A stretch of DNA of 64,000 bases. It comes from an uncultured Bacilli bacterium. GTDB lineage: Bacteria > Bacillota_I > Bacilli_A > ML615J-28 > CAG-313. Within the stretch, counting starts at the first letter, position 1. Each line of letters starts with the position of its first letter. The position numbers were made by a program, and so were the translations under genes. Shown piece after piece: positions 9,683-17,718 of this stretch. The DNA lies in NCBI GenBank assembly GCA_934098295.1, contig CAKONV010000004.1, positions 69,403 to 133,402 of the forward strand, in the 5' to 3' direction. The notes under the pieces were generated by a model. It did not search any database. It had not been told where the DNA came from and saw nothing but the letters and a program-made list of their open reading frames with translations.

Positions 9683-9780
9683 ATAGAAGGTTTAAATAAC
9701 CTACTTTATTTTTATTAAACAATCTTTTCCCTTAATAAGAATAAAAAATACTTCAACAATCTTTTATCCTTATTAAGAGA

Positions 9781-9816
9781 AAGAAGAAACAATAGATAAC
9801 TCTATTGTTACTTCTT
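9781..9816 (-). terminator. Hairpin after the main TasA-like gene
   Basis: A long stem (AAGAAG and AACAATAGA arms with one T-T mismatch) lies 25 bp past the TasA-like stop. No strong T run follows on the minus strand. It may act as a processing or mRNA-stabilising hairpin rather than a complete terminator. Confidence 0.55.
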
Positions 9817-9841
9817 AATATTTTTGTATTACAGTTTCAGA

Positions 9842-10609
9842 TTAAGCTTTTGGATTAGTTACACTGAAATTAATAGTAATTTTAGCACCATCTAAATTTG
9901 CTAAATTATTAGTGTAAACATTCGAACTATTTCCATCATAGAATACATAAACTGTTAAATGAACTAAAGCAGCATCAGTAATTTCATTAGCTAATACAGT
10001 AGTAGATGAAAGATTTGCAGCAGATAATTCAACTACAGCATTATCAGATACAACAAGTGCTCTAACTGGTTCTAATGTTTTAGAAGCAGATGATGAATCA
10101 TTGTTTGAAGAAAATGCTGAACTAGAAACAACTAAATTAGTAGCAGAATTTGATCCCTTTGCCATACAAACATATAAATCATATTTAATAACATAGTTAT
10201 CAAATGTTGTAAGAGGTGTTGCAGCCTTAGTACTTGTTGATGAATCAGCTTTATCAGCAACTTTATAATACCAGTTTGCAGGTGTGCTTGCAGTATTTTG
10301 ATTAATAACTTTAGTAGATCCAGATGGAGTAGTGTCATTATCCTTGAAATATGCTGCTGGGAAAACTTTTACATCATCACCAGTTTTTGTAAAAGTTACT
10401 GTAGTACCATTTGCGGTTTGAATAGCATTTAAATCGTTTTGTTCACCAATAAGTAAATCCACGTTATTAGACTTTACGCCTACTTCCATACCATCTACTT
10501 TAACTGTATCATTCATTGAGAACCATGCGAATGTTGTAGTACCTAAAGCTACTACTGCGAATAATGCAGTGAATACAGATAAAAATAACTTTTTTGTTAA
10601 TTTTTTCAT
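9842..10609 (-). CDS. TasA/camelysin-like SipW-dependent surface protein
   Basis: The start at 10609 follows AAAGGA; a longer reading to 10708 has no ribosome site and an unlikely Lys/Ile-rich leader. The 255-residue product has a SipW-type signal: basic start, hydrophobic core, then TTTFAWFSMND near residue 25-35, matching the T-x-A-x-F pattern at the TasA cleavage site. The mature part is Ser/Thr/Asn-rich and beta-predicted, with GMEVGVKSNNVDLLIG directly after the signal. It has no sortase motif and no other membrane anchor, so it is probably secreted and self-assembling like TasA. It is the last of three such genes behind the cyclic-di-GMP riboswitch and may be the main fibre subunit. Confidence 0.7.
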   Translation of the reverse strand: MKKLTKKLFLSVFTALFAVVALGTTTFAWFSMNDTVKVDGMEVGVKSNNVDLLIGEQNDLNAIQTANGTTVTFTKTGDDVKVFPAAYFKDNDTTPSGSTKVINQNTASTPANWYYKVADKADSSTSTKAATPLTTFDNYVIKYDLYVCMAKGSNSATNLVVSSSAFSSNNDSSSASKTLEPVRALVVSDNAVVELSAANLSSTTVLANEITDAALVHLTVYVFYDGNSSNVYTNNLANLDGAKITINFSVTNPKA

Positions 10610-10700
10610 AATAATTTTCCTTTCTTTTTTTAAAAATATTTTTATAAAAATTTTTTTAATTATGTTTTCACGTTTTACGTGTAAAAACCTTTTTTGTTGT

Positions 10701-11645
10701 TTATGCACTCATAAACTTTAATTGAATGATTGCTTCATCTCCAAGTATTGAGTCGAAACAATCAGCATCCCAGCCTTCAAGCCATATGGAAACTTTAATT
10801 GATGCGTATTTATACATCGTGTTGTTTTCTTTTCCTAGTCTGAAGGTGGCGATTTTTGAATCATCGTTGTCCATTTTTCCATTTGATAATAATGTTGATA
10901 ATTTATATTTAGTATTTGGATAAATAGGAGGAAGTGGTAACGTTACATCATTATAGTTTTTATAGTAATCGTAAGCACCAATTAAAGCAGCATAACCTCT
11001 TGTGTTATCTTCACTCGGGTCAAATATTAATGATGCTAATTCTTCATTTGTTCTTTCATCCGGATTATTTAAATATTCATTATTAACATTTAATTCTCTA
11101 ATACCAATACGCATAGCATCAGAAGCATAGTAAGTATTGGTTGAAAATTTAGGTAGTTCTTTTTCTCCACCATTATTAAAGGAAACAGGATTGGTCCAAG
11201 TTACTCCTTTAGATATTATGTAAGTCCCATTGATTTCGTGTTCTTTTACATAATCATAAGTGTATTTTTTACTATAGTTATCAACTAGATAAAGATTATC
11301 AGCTACTTCAAAGTCAGCTTTAAAGTATAAGTTGAAACTTAAATATCTTTTAGGGGAGCCTTCTTTTAACGATTCGAAATTGATTCCATCAGTGGTAGTA
11401 ACATCATCTAAGATAATGTTTTTTCCTATTACTTCTTCAATCATTTGTTTGTTAATGGAATCATAGTAATTTTGTCCATCTAAGGATATTTGCATTTTTA
11501 CATCAGATTTAATGTTTAATTCTAGATTATCTAAGTAGTTAATTTGAGATATTGAAAACCATGCTAAAGTCGATGTTGAAAGGGTAACAAAGGCAAGAAG
11601 GGTTGCAAATAGGAAAAAGACAATTTTCTTATAATATTTTTTCAT
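10701..11645 (-). CDS. TasA-like SipW-dependent surface protein, minor subunit candidate
   Basis: A 314-residue secreted protein with the signal MKKYYKKIVFFLFATLL then TSTLAWFSISQ, the same T-x-A-W-F export pattern as the downstream gene. The mature region begins NLELNIKSDVKMQISLDG. Its C-terminal segment IWLEGWDADCFDSILG is clearly related to MWLEGEDPDCTIDILG in the upstream neighbour 11666-12367, so the two genes share a domain. The gene lies 20 bp downstream of that neighbour and probably forms an operon with it under the riboswitch. Its role is inferred from context: accessory or anchoring subunit of a surface fibre. There is no catalytic motif. Confidence 0.65.
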   Translation of the reverse strand: MKKYYKKIVFFLFATLLAFVTLSTSTLAWFSISQINYLDNLELNIKSDVKMQISLDGQNYYDSINKQMIEEVIGKNIILDDVTTTDGINFESLKEGSPKRYLSFNLYFKADFEVADNLYLVDNYSKKYTYDYVKEHEINGTYIISKGVTWTNPVSFNNGGEKELPKFSTNTYYASDAMRIGIRELNVNNEYLNNPDERTNEELASLIFDPSEDNTRGYAALIGAYDYYKNYNDVTLPLPPIYPNTKYKLSTLLSNGKMDNDDSKIATFRLGKENNTMYKYASIKVSIWLEGWDADCFDSILGDEAIIQLKFMSA

Positions 11646-11665
11646 AGTATTCCTCTTTTACCTTT

Positions 11666-12367
11666 TTATTCTTTTTTATTATCAAAGTTATCAATAGAGA
11701 AAATCATTTGCATTTTTAATTTACCACCTAAGATATCGATGGTACAATCAGGATCTTCTCCTTCTAACCACATAATTAAAGTGTACTTCTTTACATCACC
11801 AGGTCGGAATTGTTTAACCGTTTTGTTACAAACGTTAGTATCGGTGTTAAAGTTGATAGCTTCGCTTAAATAGCCTAAGTATGTTACATCAACATTATCT
11901 TTTTTTTGATAAAGAAATTTTTGGGTTCCATCTTCAATCAGCAAAATACGAATGGCTTCATCAGTACCTTTTAAAGATTCTGTTACATCGAGTTTTAGAT
12001 TAACGTTTACGGTTTCTTCACCACTATTTTTTAGATAAAATGTAAAAGCTAGATATTTATAATCGCTATCAAAATAGTCACCATCATTTTCCACAATATC
12101 GGGAATTTTATCTTCAAACCAATCGTAAGTTATATTAGTTACATCATTAACAGCGGTAGCTACAACTCTTGATGATTGGGTTTTAAATTCACGATCTTTT
12201 GATAAAACAATACCTCTTAAGTATGCATCTTTATCTAGATTAATAACAAAGTTTCCAGAATTTTGGCCATAAAAAGTAACAATTGCTATAACAACAAAAA
12301 GCAATCCAAAAATAGCAATACCTAATCGATATATTTTTCGATTTTTAAAATATCGTAAAAATTTCAT
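11666..12367 (-). CDS. Membrane-anchored TasA-family-like protein, first gene after riboswitch
   Basis: A 233-residue protein with a transmembrane segment at about 15-32 (LGIAIFGLLFVVIAIVTFYG) followed by GNFVINLDKDAYLRG. There is no T-x-A-W-F signal-peptidase site, so it may stay anchored by its N-terminus. The outside part is beta-rich. Its C-terminal block MWLEGEDPDCTIDILG is homologous to the next gene's IWLEGWDADCFDSILG, including a conserved DC pair. Ribosome site AAAGGA. As the first gene behind a cyclic-di-GMP riboswitch it could be the membrane base or nucleator of the fibre (inference, by analogy with TapA). Confidence 0.6.
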   Translation of the reverse strand: MKFLRYFKNRKIYRLGIAIFGLLFVVIAIVTFYGQNSGNFVINLDKDAYLRGIVLSKDREFKTQSSRVVATAVNDVTNITYDWFEDKIPDIVENDGDYFDSDYKYLAFTFYLKNSGEETVNVNLKLDVTESLKGTDEAIRILLIEDGTQKFLYQKKDNVDVTYLGYLSEAINFNTDTNVCNKTVKQFRPGDVKKYTLIMWLEGEDPDCTIDILGGKLKMQMIFSIDNFDNKKE

Positions 12368-12399
12368 ATTACCATTCCTTTCATTTTTTTGTTTTAACT

Positions 12400-12473
12400 A
12401 AAAAATGGTAACCGTTATCATATTAATACTATAAATTATGATTATAGTTTAATAATGACAACTGGCTACCATT
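12400..12473 (-). terminator. Expression platform of riboswitch 1 (aptamer-overlapping terminator)
   Basis: The minus-strand segment AATGGTAGCC (12464-12473), which is the 3' strand of the aptamer's P3 region, can pair with GGTTACCATT (12404-12413) through one G-U pair. A short T run follows. Folding of the aptamer would sequester the first arm, so ligand should prevent termination (an ON switch). The T tract is modest. Confidence 0.55.
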
Positions 12474-12522
12474 TAAGGCCCTATAGTTTTGCGTCGCTAC
12501 TTTTCAGTAGTTTTGCCATTTA
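12455..12522 (-). promoter_or_regulatory. Cyclic-di-GMP-I (GEMM) riboswitch aptamer 1
   Basis: On the minus strand the order is GGCAAA, then the P2 hairpin CTACT-GAAA-AGTAG with a GNRA tetraloop, then GACGCAAA, then a P3 hairpin starting ACTATAGGGCCTT and ending GGTAGCC, then AGTTGTC. This matches the GEMM-I class that binds cyclic di-GMP (rare members bind 3',3'-cGAMP). It lies in the 5' leader of the TasA-like genes, between a consensus promoter and a terminator that shares aptamer bases. Confidence 0.9.
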
Positions 12523-12548
12523 CATTAAATACTTTTAAAAGCTCTATT

Positions 12549-12577
12549 ATAATACCATAATATTTCAATTTTGTCAA
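12549..12577 (-). promoter_or_regulatory. Sigma-A promoter of the TasA-like operon
   Basis: On the minus strand there is a -35 TTGACA (12572-12577), a 17-bp spacer ending in TGG (extended -10) and a -10 TATTAT (12549-12554). Transcription would start about 20 nt upstream of the riboswitch. Confidence 0.85.
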
Positions 12578-12604
12578 ATATTTTATTCTATTATTCGGCA
12601 TTTT

Positions 12605-14032
12605 TTAATTTTCTTCAGGTTTTACATATTCTCCAGCAATAAATTTAATATAGTTATCAAAGGAGATTGGTTCACAAATACCAAAGCCTTGACCAAGTTT
12701 TATTTCTTTTTCTAGGCAAAAATTTATCATATCTTCGTTTTCAATACGTTCAGCAATTACATCAATATTTTGTTGTTTTGCAAATTCAACTAACATTTCC
12801 ATATAATGTTCTTTAATGTAATTATCTTCATCTTGAACAGATTTTTGTGGAATTTTGATAATATCAATAGGAAGATCTTTGATTTTTCCTAAGGTGTTAT
12901 GATCTAGGCTAAAGCCATCAACGGCCATTCTAAATCCTAATTCTTTTAGTTTATTAATGTTTTGTCTAATTATATCAAGTTGTTGAAACATTACAAATTC
13001 TTCTACTTCAATTATTAAGAATTTAGCGTTCATTTTGTATCTTTTTAATATTTTTTGATACTGTACCGCAAGATGAGGATTCATTAATTGTTTAGGACTT
13101 AGATTAATTGAAAAATAAAAGTCTTGATGTGGATATATTCTCTTTAAATCATTATATGCAGCAACAACTACTTCAATGCTCCATTCACCAATCCAATTAA
13201 TATCACCAGATTGTTCCATAATGTTTAAAAACATATGAGGATTAATTAATCCAAGTTCGGGGTGTTCCCATCTAATTAAGGCTTCAGAACCAAAAACTTT
13301 TTTATCAACTAAATTGATAATAGGTTGGTAATACAAACAAAATTGGTTATTAGCAATAGCTTGTTTAATTTGTGTGTAATATTGAATATTTTCGCTTTCT
13401 TTTTGGCTCATTTCACTAGAATAAATAGCCATTTGGTCACCACCATCTTTTTTGGCAACATAAACAGCAATATTTAAAGAATCTAATAACTTTGATAAGC
13501 TTTCACCGTGAACAGGATAGAAAGTAATACCAATGGAAGCTGTTAAGTTTACATCAACGCCACCAGCAATGGAAATTGGTTCTCGTACGGCTTGTAAAAT
13601 ATCTTGAGCCATGTTTACAACATCTTGTCTTGTATATTCGGTTTTTAAAAACATTAAGAATTCATCAGTACCATATCTACCAACTTGAATTTTAAAAGGT
13701 ATGGCCTTAGAAATATTGCTAATTAGAGTTTCAATAATTGGTTTCGTATTTTTTTCACCAAAAGCTTTGATAACATTTGAAAAGTGGTCAACGTTTAGCA
13801 TCATCAACGTAAATGATGTTGATGGGGTAATTTTACTCAAATAAGCGTTGATTACGGAGTTGATTTCATTTTTTGATAGGATACCTTCAATATATGATGA
13901 GTTTTCATCACGATATTTATGATATTCTCTTCTTATTCTAAAAAATAAAAATACTCCTAAAGCCGCCATTATTAAAATAGCCCATATGCAAGCAAAAATT
14001 TTAGCACCATCACTCCAATATACTAAAAACAT
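12605..14032 (-). CDS. GGDEF-EAL protein with GTDEF site and degenerate EAL domain
   Basis: The start is ATG at 14032, with GTGAGG six bases upstream; a GTG at 14044 is part of that ribosome site. One N-terminal transmembrane segment (about 10-32) leads to a GGDEF domain with signature RYGTDEF near residue 140, where Thr replaces the second Gly. The EAL domain follows: the EAL triad is present (SEALIRWEHP) and Glu is kept in AERIEN, but the metal-site DDFGTG is changed to DGFSLDH and KID to KIP. I infer that the EAL domain is catalytically dead and acts as a sensor. Diguanylate cyclase activity is possible but not certain with GTDEF. It is coupled to the upstream PDE-like gene and ends just before the promoter of the cyclic-di-GMP riboswitch. 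Confidence 0.85.
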   Translation of the reverse strand: MFLVYWSDGAKIFACIWAILIMAALGVFLFFRIRREYHKYRDENSSYIEGILSKNEINSVINAYLSKITPSTSFTLMMLNVDHFSNVIKAFGEKNTKPIIETLISNISKAIPFKIQVGRYGTDEFLMFLKTEYTRQDVVNMAQDILQAVREPISIAGGVDVNLTASIGITFYPVHGESLSKLLDSLNIAVYVAKKDGGDQMAIYSSEMSQKESENIQYYTQIKQAIANNQFCLYYQPIINLVDKKVFGSEALIRWEHPELGLINPHMFLNIMEQSGDINWIGEWSIEVVVAAYNDLKRIYPHQDFYFSINLSPKQLMNPHLAVQYQKILKRYKMNAKFLIIEVEEFVMFQQLDIIRQNINKLKELGFRMAVDGFSLDHNTLGKIKDLPIDIIKIPQKSVQDEDNYIKEHYMEMLVEFAKQQNIDVIAERIENEDMINFCLEKEIKLGQGFGICEPISFDNYIKFIAGEYVKPEEN

Positions 14033-14040
14033 ATTATACC

Positions 14041-16689
14041 TCACTTATTTCTTGTTTTCTTAGTTTCTTTTTTATTGCTAAGATTAATTTTATCAGTTTC
14101 ATTTAAAAAGACAATTGCGTCTTCATATTTCATAGCCTTGCTGATTAAATATCCTTGAATTATATTACATCCATTTTTTTCTAAGAAATCATTTTGATTG
14201 GTGTTTTCTACACCTTCAGCGATTACTTCTAAATCGAGAGCATTAGCAATCGCTATAATTTTCGAAACTATTTGTTTAGTTGCTTTATCAGTTACCACTT
14301 GACCAATAAATTCTTTATCGATCTTTATGGCATCAATTGGCAATTCTTTTAGGTATAGTAAGGAACTATAACCCGTTCCGAAATCATCTAAATGAACCGT
14401 AAAACCTTTTTTTCTTAATATTTTTAATTTTTCGATAGCAACATCAAAGTTTTCCATTAAGAAGGTTTCGGTAATTTCAATAGCTATTTTGTGACAGTCA
14501 ACTTGATTAATTTCAGCAAGAGACAATAATTCTGATATGAACCCAGCTTGTAACAATTGGACAGGGGAAACATTAATTGATATGGTAACATTATATTTAT
14601 CTAATAAATGAGCAATTCTGAATGATTCGTTTAAAACAAATTGACCAATTTGAATAATCATTCCATTTTCTTCGGCCACATGAATAAATCTTTGTGGTGA
14701 TTTATCTTTATATTTAGGATTGTTCCATCTAATTAACGCTTCAAATCCTACAACTTTTTTTGTTTCGGTATTATACTGAGGTTGAAGTTCCATATAGAAT
14801 TCATCATTTGATATAGCATGTTGTAAATCTTTTTCAAACATTTCTTCTTCACTAATATAACGAACCAAACTTAAGTCAAATACTTCATAGCGTTTTGTTG
14901 ATAAACTATTGATTTTATTAAGAAGTTTTTCTAAACTATCGGTTACATTAACAGGTGTAATGTTAGGATAGGAAACAACATCTAGATTAAAAATTCCAAA
15001 TCGTAAGTTAATTATTAAATCGTTCGCTTCAACTTTTAATGGACGTTTAAATTCTTGAATGGTATTATTTATCCAAGTAATTGCATCATCATAGGCATTT
15101 AAATTTTTAAAAATTATAGCGTAATATTTTAAGGTATGATAAAATTTGTAATCATATCCTTCACAAAGATTATTTAAAATTTCAGCGACTTTAACTAAAG
15201 TTTTATTTGCTACTTTACTACCAATTAAATTAATTAAATGGTGTAATTTTTCAATTTCGATAGCAATAACAACATTTTTACTTTTTTCTTTTTCTTGTTT
15301 TACTTTTGTAATTAATTCTTCTAAATCTTCTCTTAATACTATTAAATTAGGATATAAAGTAACGGGATTAGCTAAAGCGAGTTTATTATTACGTTCTTCT
15401 TTTTTAATGGTTTCGGTATCATTTTCACCTAAAAGTAGGTAATTACTTTTACTTTTTATTACCATAAAACGAATGCATATTTCTTCATTATTAGAAGTTT
15501 CTTCATTTGTTAAATGAACAATTATTGGTTGTTGAAGATTTAAGATTGTTTCAATGTCTTTTTGTTCATTCTTACTTTTCCATTCAAAATCAGTTATTTT
15601 CAAATATTTTTTATTGTCATTCAATAATTCTTTAAAGTTTTTACTGTATTCTTTAATTTCACCGTTACTATTAACTACGATATGGTAGATTTTATCTTTT
15701 TTAACAAACGCATTAGAGTTTAAGCCTTTTTCTCTTCTCGATAAAGTCTTATAGATGATGATAGAAAATACAATTATTGAAACTAGAAAAATAAATAAGA
15801 TAACCGCAAACGGAATTAAAAGGGTAGAAGCTAGGGATGAAGCCGAAACTATAGAATACACATTAGCTAAATAAAGATCATAATTATTTTCCCAATTTGT
15901 AATTTTAGAAATCATTACAAAGGAACTTTTGCCATTAAACTTAAATTTAGTACTATAATTGTCGCCAAATTTAATTTTTTCTAAATCTTTTTTAAAATAG
16001 TCGATATCCGTATCCATGTTTTCACTTCTTAAAATGGCATAGAAACTAGAATCTTTTACTTCATCTTTTTCAAAATATAGATATCCATCTTTACTAAAAA
16101 TATAATAGTCAATAAGTTCAATGCTGGATGCTAAACTATAAATCGGTGTTAAATAACTATAAGCATCAAAATAAATTATTATATTATCAAGATTTAAAAC
16201 AATAAACAGTTTATCGGTAAATTCGTTAGTTTTATTTTCATTTACAACATAATCTTTACCAAAATTACAAAAGTTAATTTCAACACGGGCACTACCACTA
16301 TAAAAATTACTATTTCTGTTTATATAGTTAGTACCATTAATATTATAATAGACTTTATTGTCTTCATCAATTAATTTTCCAAAACCACCATCTAAGTTTT
16401 TAAAAAAATTAATTTTGGATTTTTCATTATTAAGTTTATCTATTTTTTCATCTAAACTATCAGTTTCAAGAGTATACGTATCAATTAATTCTTTAAAACT
16501 ATTAATGTCTCCATTAAGTTTATTTTGAATACTCCAATTTATACTTTCACTAGAGAAATCTAAGTTTTCTTTTATTTTGTCACTTGCAATTTTGTTAGCA
16601 ATTAAAAAATAAAAAGTTACCGAAACCGCAAAGATGAAAAAAAACAAAAGACAAAAACTAGTTACTACTTTTACCGCAAATTTTTTCAT
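14041..16689 (-). CDS. Membrane cyclic-di-GMP phosphodiesterase with degenerate GGDEF
   Basis: An 882-residue receptor. A transmembrane segment at about 7-30 and a second at about 285-310 bracket an extracellular sensor domain of about 250 residues (Cache-like by size). A PAS-like region (about 330-430), a GGDEF-fold domain and an EAL domain follow. The GGDEF signature is lost: HTLKYYAIIF stands where RxGGDEF is expected. The EAL domain is intact: FEALIRW, SINVSPVQ, EITETF, LDDFGTGYSSL, IKID, AEGVEN and QGYLIS. It should therefore hydrolyse cyclic di-GMP in response to an external cue. The stop TGA overlaps the next gene's ribosome site, so the two are translationally coupled. Ribosome site AGGAGGAG. 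Confidence 0.88.
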   Translation of the reverse strand: MKKFAVKVVTSFCLLFFFIFAVSVTFYFLIANKIASDKIKENLDFSSESINWSIQNKLNGDINSFKELIDTYTLETDSLDEKIDKLNNEKSKINFFKNLDGGFGKLIDEDNKVYYNINGTNYINRNSNFYSGSARVEINFCNFGKDYVVNENKTNEFTDKLFIVLNLDNIIIYFDAYSYLTPIYSLASSIELIDYYIFSKDGYLYFEKDEVKDSSFYAILRSENMDTDIDYFKKDLEKIKFGDNYSTKFKFNGKSSFVMISKITNWENNYDLYLANVYSIVSASSLASTLLIPFAVILFIFLVSIIVFSIIIYKTLSRREKGLNSNAFVKKDKIYHIVVNSNGEIKEYSKNFKELLNDNKKYLKITDFEWKSKNEQKDIETILNLQQPIIVHLTNEETSNNEEICIRFMVIKSKSNYLLLGENDTETIKKEERNNKLALANPVTLYPNLIVLREDLEELITKVKQEKEKSKNVVIAIEIEKLHHLINLIGSKVANKTLVKVAEILNNLCEGYDYKFYHTLKYYAIIFKNLNAYDDAITWINNTIQEFKRPLKVEANDLIINLRFGIFNLDVVSYPNITPVNVTDSLEKLLNKINSLSTKRYEVFDLSLVRYISEEEMFEKDLQHAISNDEFYMELQPQYNTETKKVVGFEALIRWNNPKYKDKSPQRFIHVAEENGMIIQIGQFVLNESFRIAHLLDKYNVTISINVSPVQLLQAGFISELLSLAEINQVDCHKIAIEITETFLMENFDVAIEKLKILRKKGFTVHLDDFGTGYSSLLYLKELPIDAIKIDKEFIGQVVTDKATKQIVSKIIAIANALDLEVIAEGVENTNQNDFLEKNGCNIIQGYLISKAMKYEDAIVFLNETDKINLSNKKETKKTRNK

Positions 16690-16806
16690 TAGTTTCTCCT
16701 CCTTTTTATTTTTTTTAAAAAAATATCACATTAAATTATATTATATCACGCAATCTTTTTCTTTTTATTTGCTTTTTTTCTTTTTTTAATTTTTTCAATT
16801 TAAACT

Positions 16807-16850
16807 AAAAAAGAGACTTTTTGAATGTATCAAATTCAAAAGCCTCTTTG
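16807..16850 (-). terminator. Terminator after uppP
   Basis: Arms AAAGAG..TTTTTGAAT and ATTCAAAAG..CTCTTT form a long stem with one mismatch. A T run follows on the minus strand, and a second T run on the plus strand makes it potentially bidirectional. Confidence 0.85.
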
Positions 16851-16877
16851 TTTTTTAATAAGCGTATTTTCCCAATT

Positions 16878-17717
16878 TTATATTGAATAAATTGCTCCAA
16901 ATATTATTGAAATAATACCTACAATTAAACAATAAATAGAGAAATATGATAATTTAATTTTACGTACAACTTTTAAGAAAAGTCTAAGTGAAAGGTAAGT
17001 AACAACCAAAGTTACTAGAAAAGCAATGATATAAGGAATAATTAAATCCGTATTTTCTAAAGCTACCTTTATGTCCCCAAGACTAAAGATTGAAGAACCA
17101 AGCATCATAGGAATAGCCATGATAAAGGCAAAGAAAGCACCATCACTTTGATTAATTTTTCGAACCGATGTTCCCACCATACAAGATCCACTTCTTGAAA
17201 TACCTGGTAAGATTCCTAGACATTGAAATAAGCCAATAATAAAGGCGTCAAGAAAATTCATATGTTCTAAATCTTTATTTTTATTAATTTTTGTAGCAAC
17301 AAATAACATGATGCTAGTTATGATTAAACAAATACCTACCGTAAGGACTTTACTTAAAGTTTTTCCAATAAAATCATTTAATAAAACACCAACAATACCA
17401 GCAGGGATGGTAGCCACTACTAAGTATAAACATAACATAAAGTTAAATTTAGTTACTTTGTCACTTCTTTTATCTTTAGAAAAGATAAATAGGAAGAAAG
17501 ACTTTATCATTAACCAAATTTCTTTATAGAAAAAGGCAATAATAGCAATTAATGATGCAAAATGTAAGAAAATTTCAAATGATAAATCACCAGTAGAAAG
17601 GCCTAAAATATTTTGAACAATGACCATATGCCCAGAACTAGATATTGGTAAAATTTCCGCAATACCTTGAACTAAAGCAATCAAAACATATTTAAGTATT
17701 ATGATAAATTTATCCAT
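16878..17717 (-). CDS. uppP: Undecaprenyl-diphosphatase UppP (BacA)
   Basis: A 279-residue integral membrane enzyme that dephosphorylates undecaprenyl pyrophosphate, recycling the lipid carrier for peptidoglycan and surface polysaccharide; it also confers bacitracin tolerance. Seen: the first signature QGIAEILPISSSGH (residues 17-30, with Glu21) and the second GISRSGSCMVGT, plus seven or eight hydrophobic segments and a normal family length. It starts one base past the tldE-like stop, so it is the last gene of the operon beginning at 23727. The link to the peptide-maturation genes upstream may be only transcriptional. Confidence 0.95.
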   Translation of the reverse strand: MDKFIIILKYVLIALVQGIAEILPISSSGHMVIVQNILGLSTGDLSFEIFLHFASLIAIIAFFYKEIWLMIKSFFLFIFSKDKRSDKVTKFNFMLCLYLVVATIPAGIVGVLLNDFIGKTLSKVLTVGICLIITSIMLFVATKINKNKDLEHMNFLDAFIIGLFQCLGILPGISRSGSCMVGTSVRKINQSDGAFFAFIMAIPMMLGSSIFSLGDIKVALENTDLIIPYIIAFLVTLVVTYLSLRLFLKVVRKIKLSYFSIYCLIVGIISIIFGAIYSI

Positions 17718-17718
17718 T

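Noticed and set aside
10132..10338. Leu/His-rich 68-codon frame inside the TasA-like gene
   Set aside because: Shadow of the repetitive codons of the real gene; no ribosome site.
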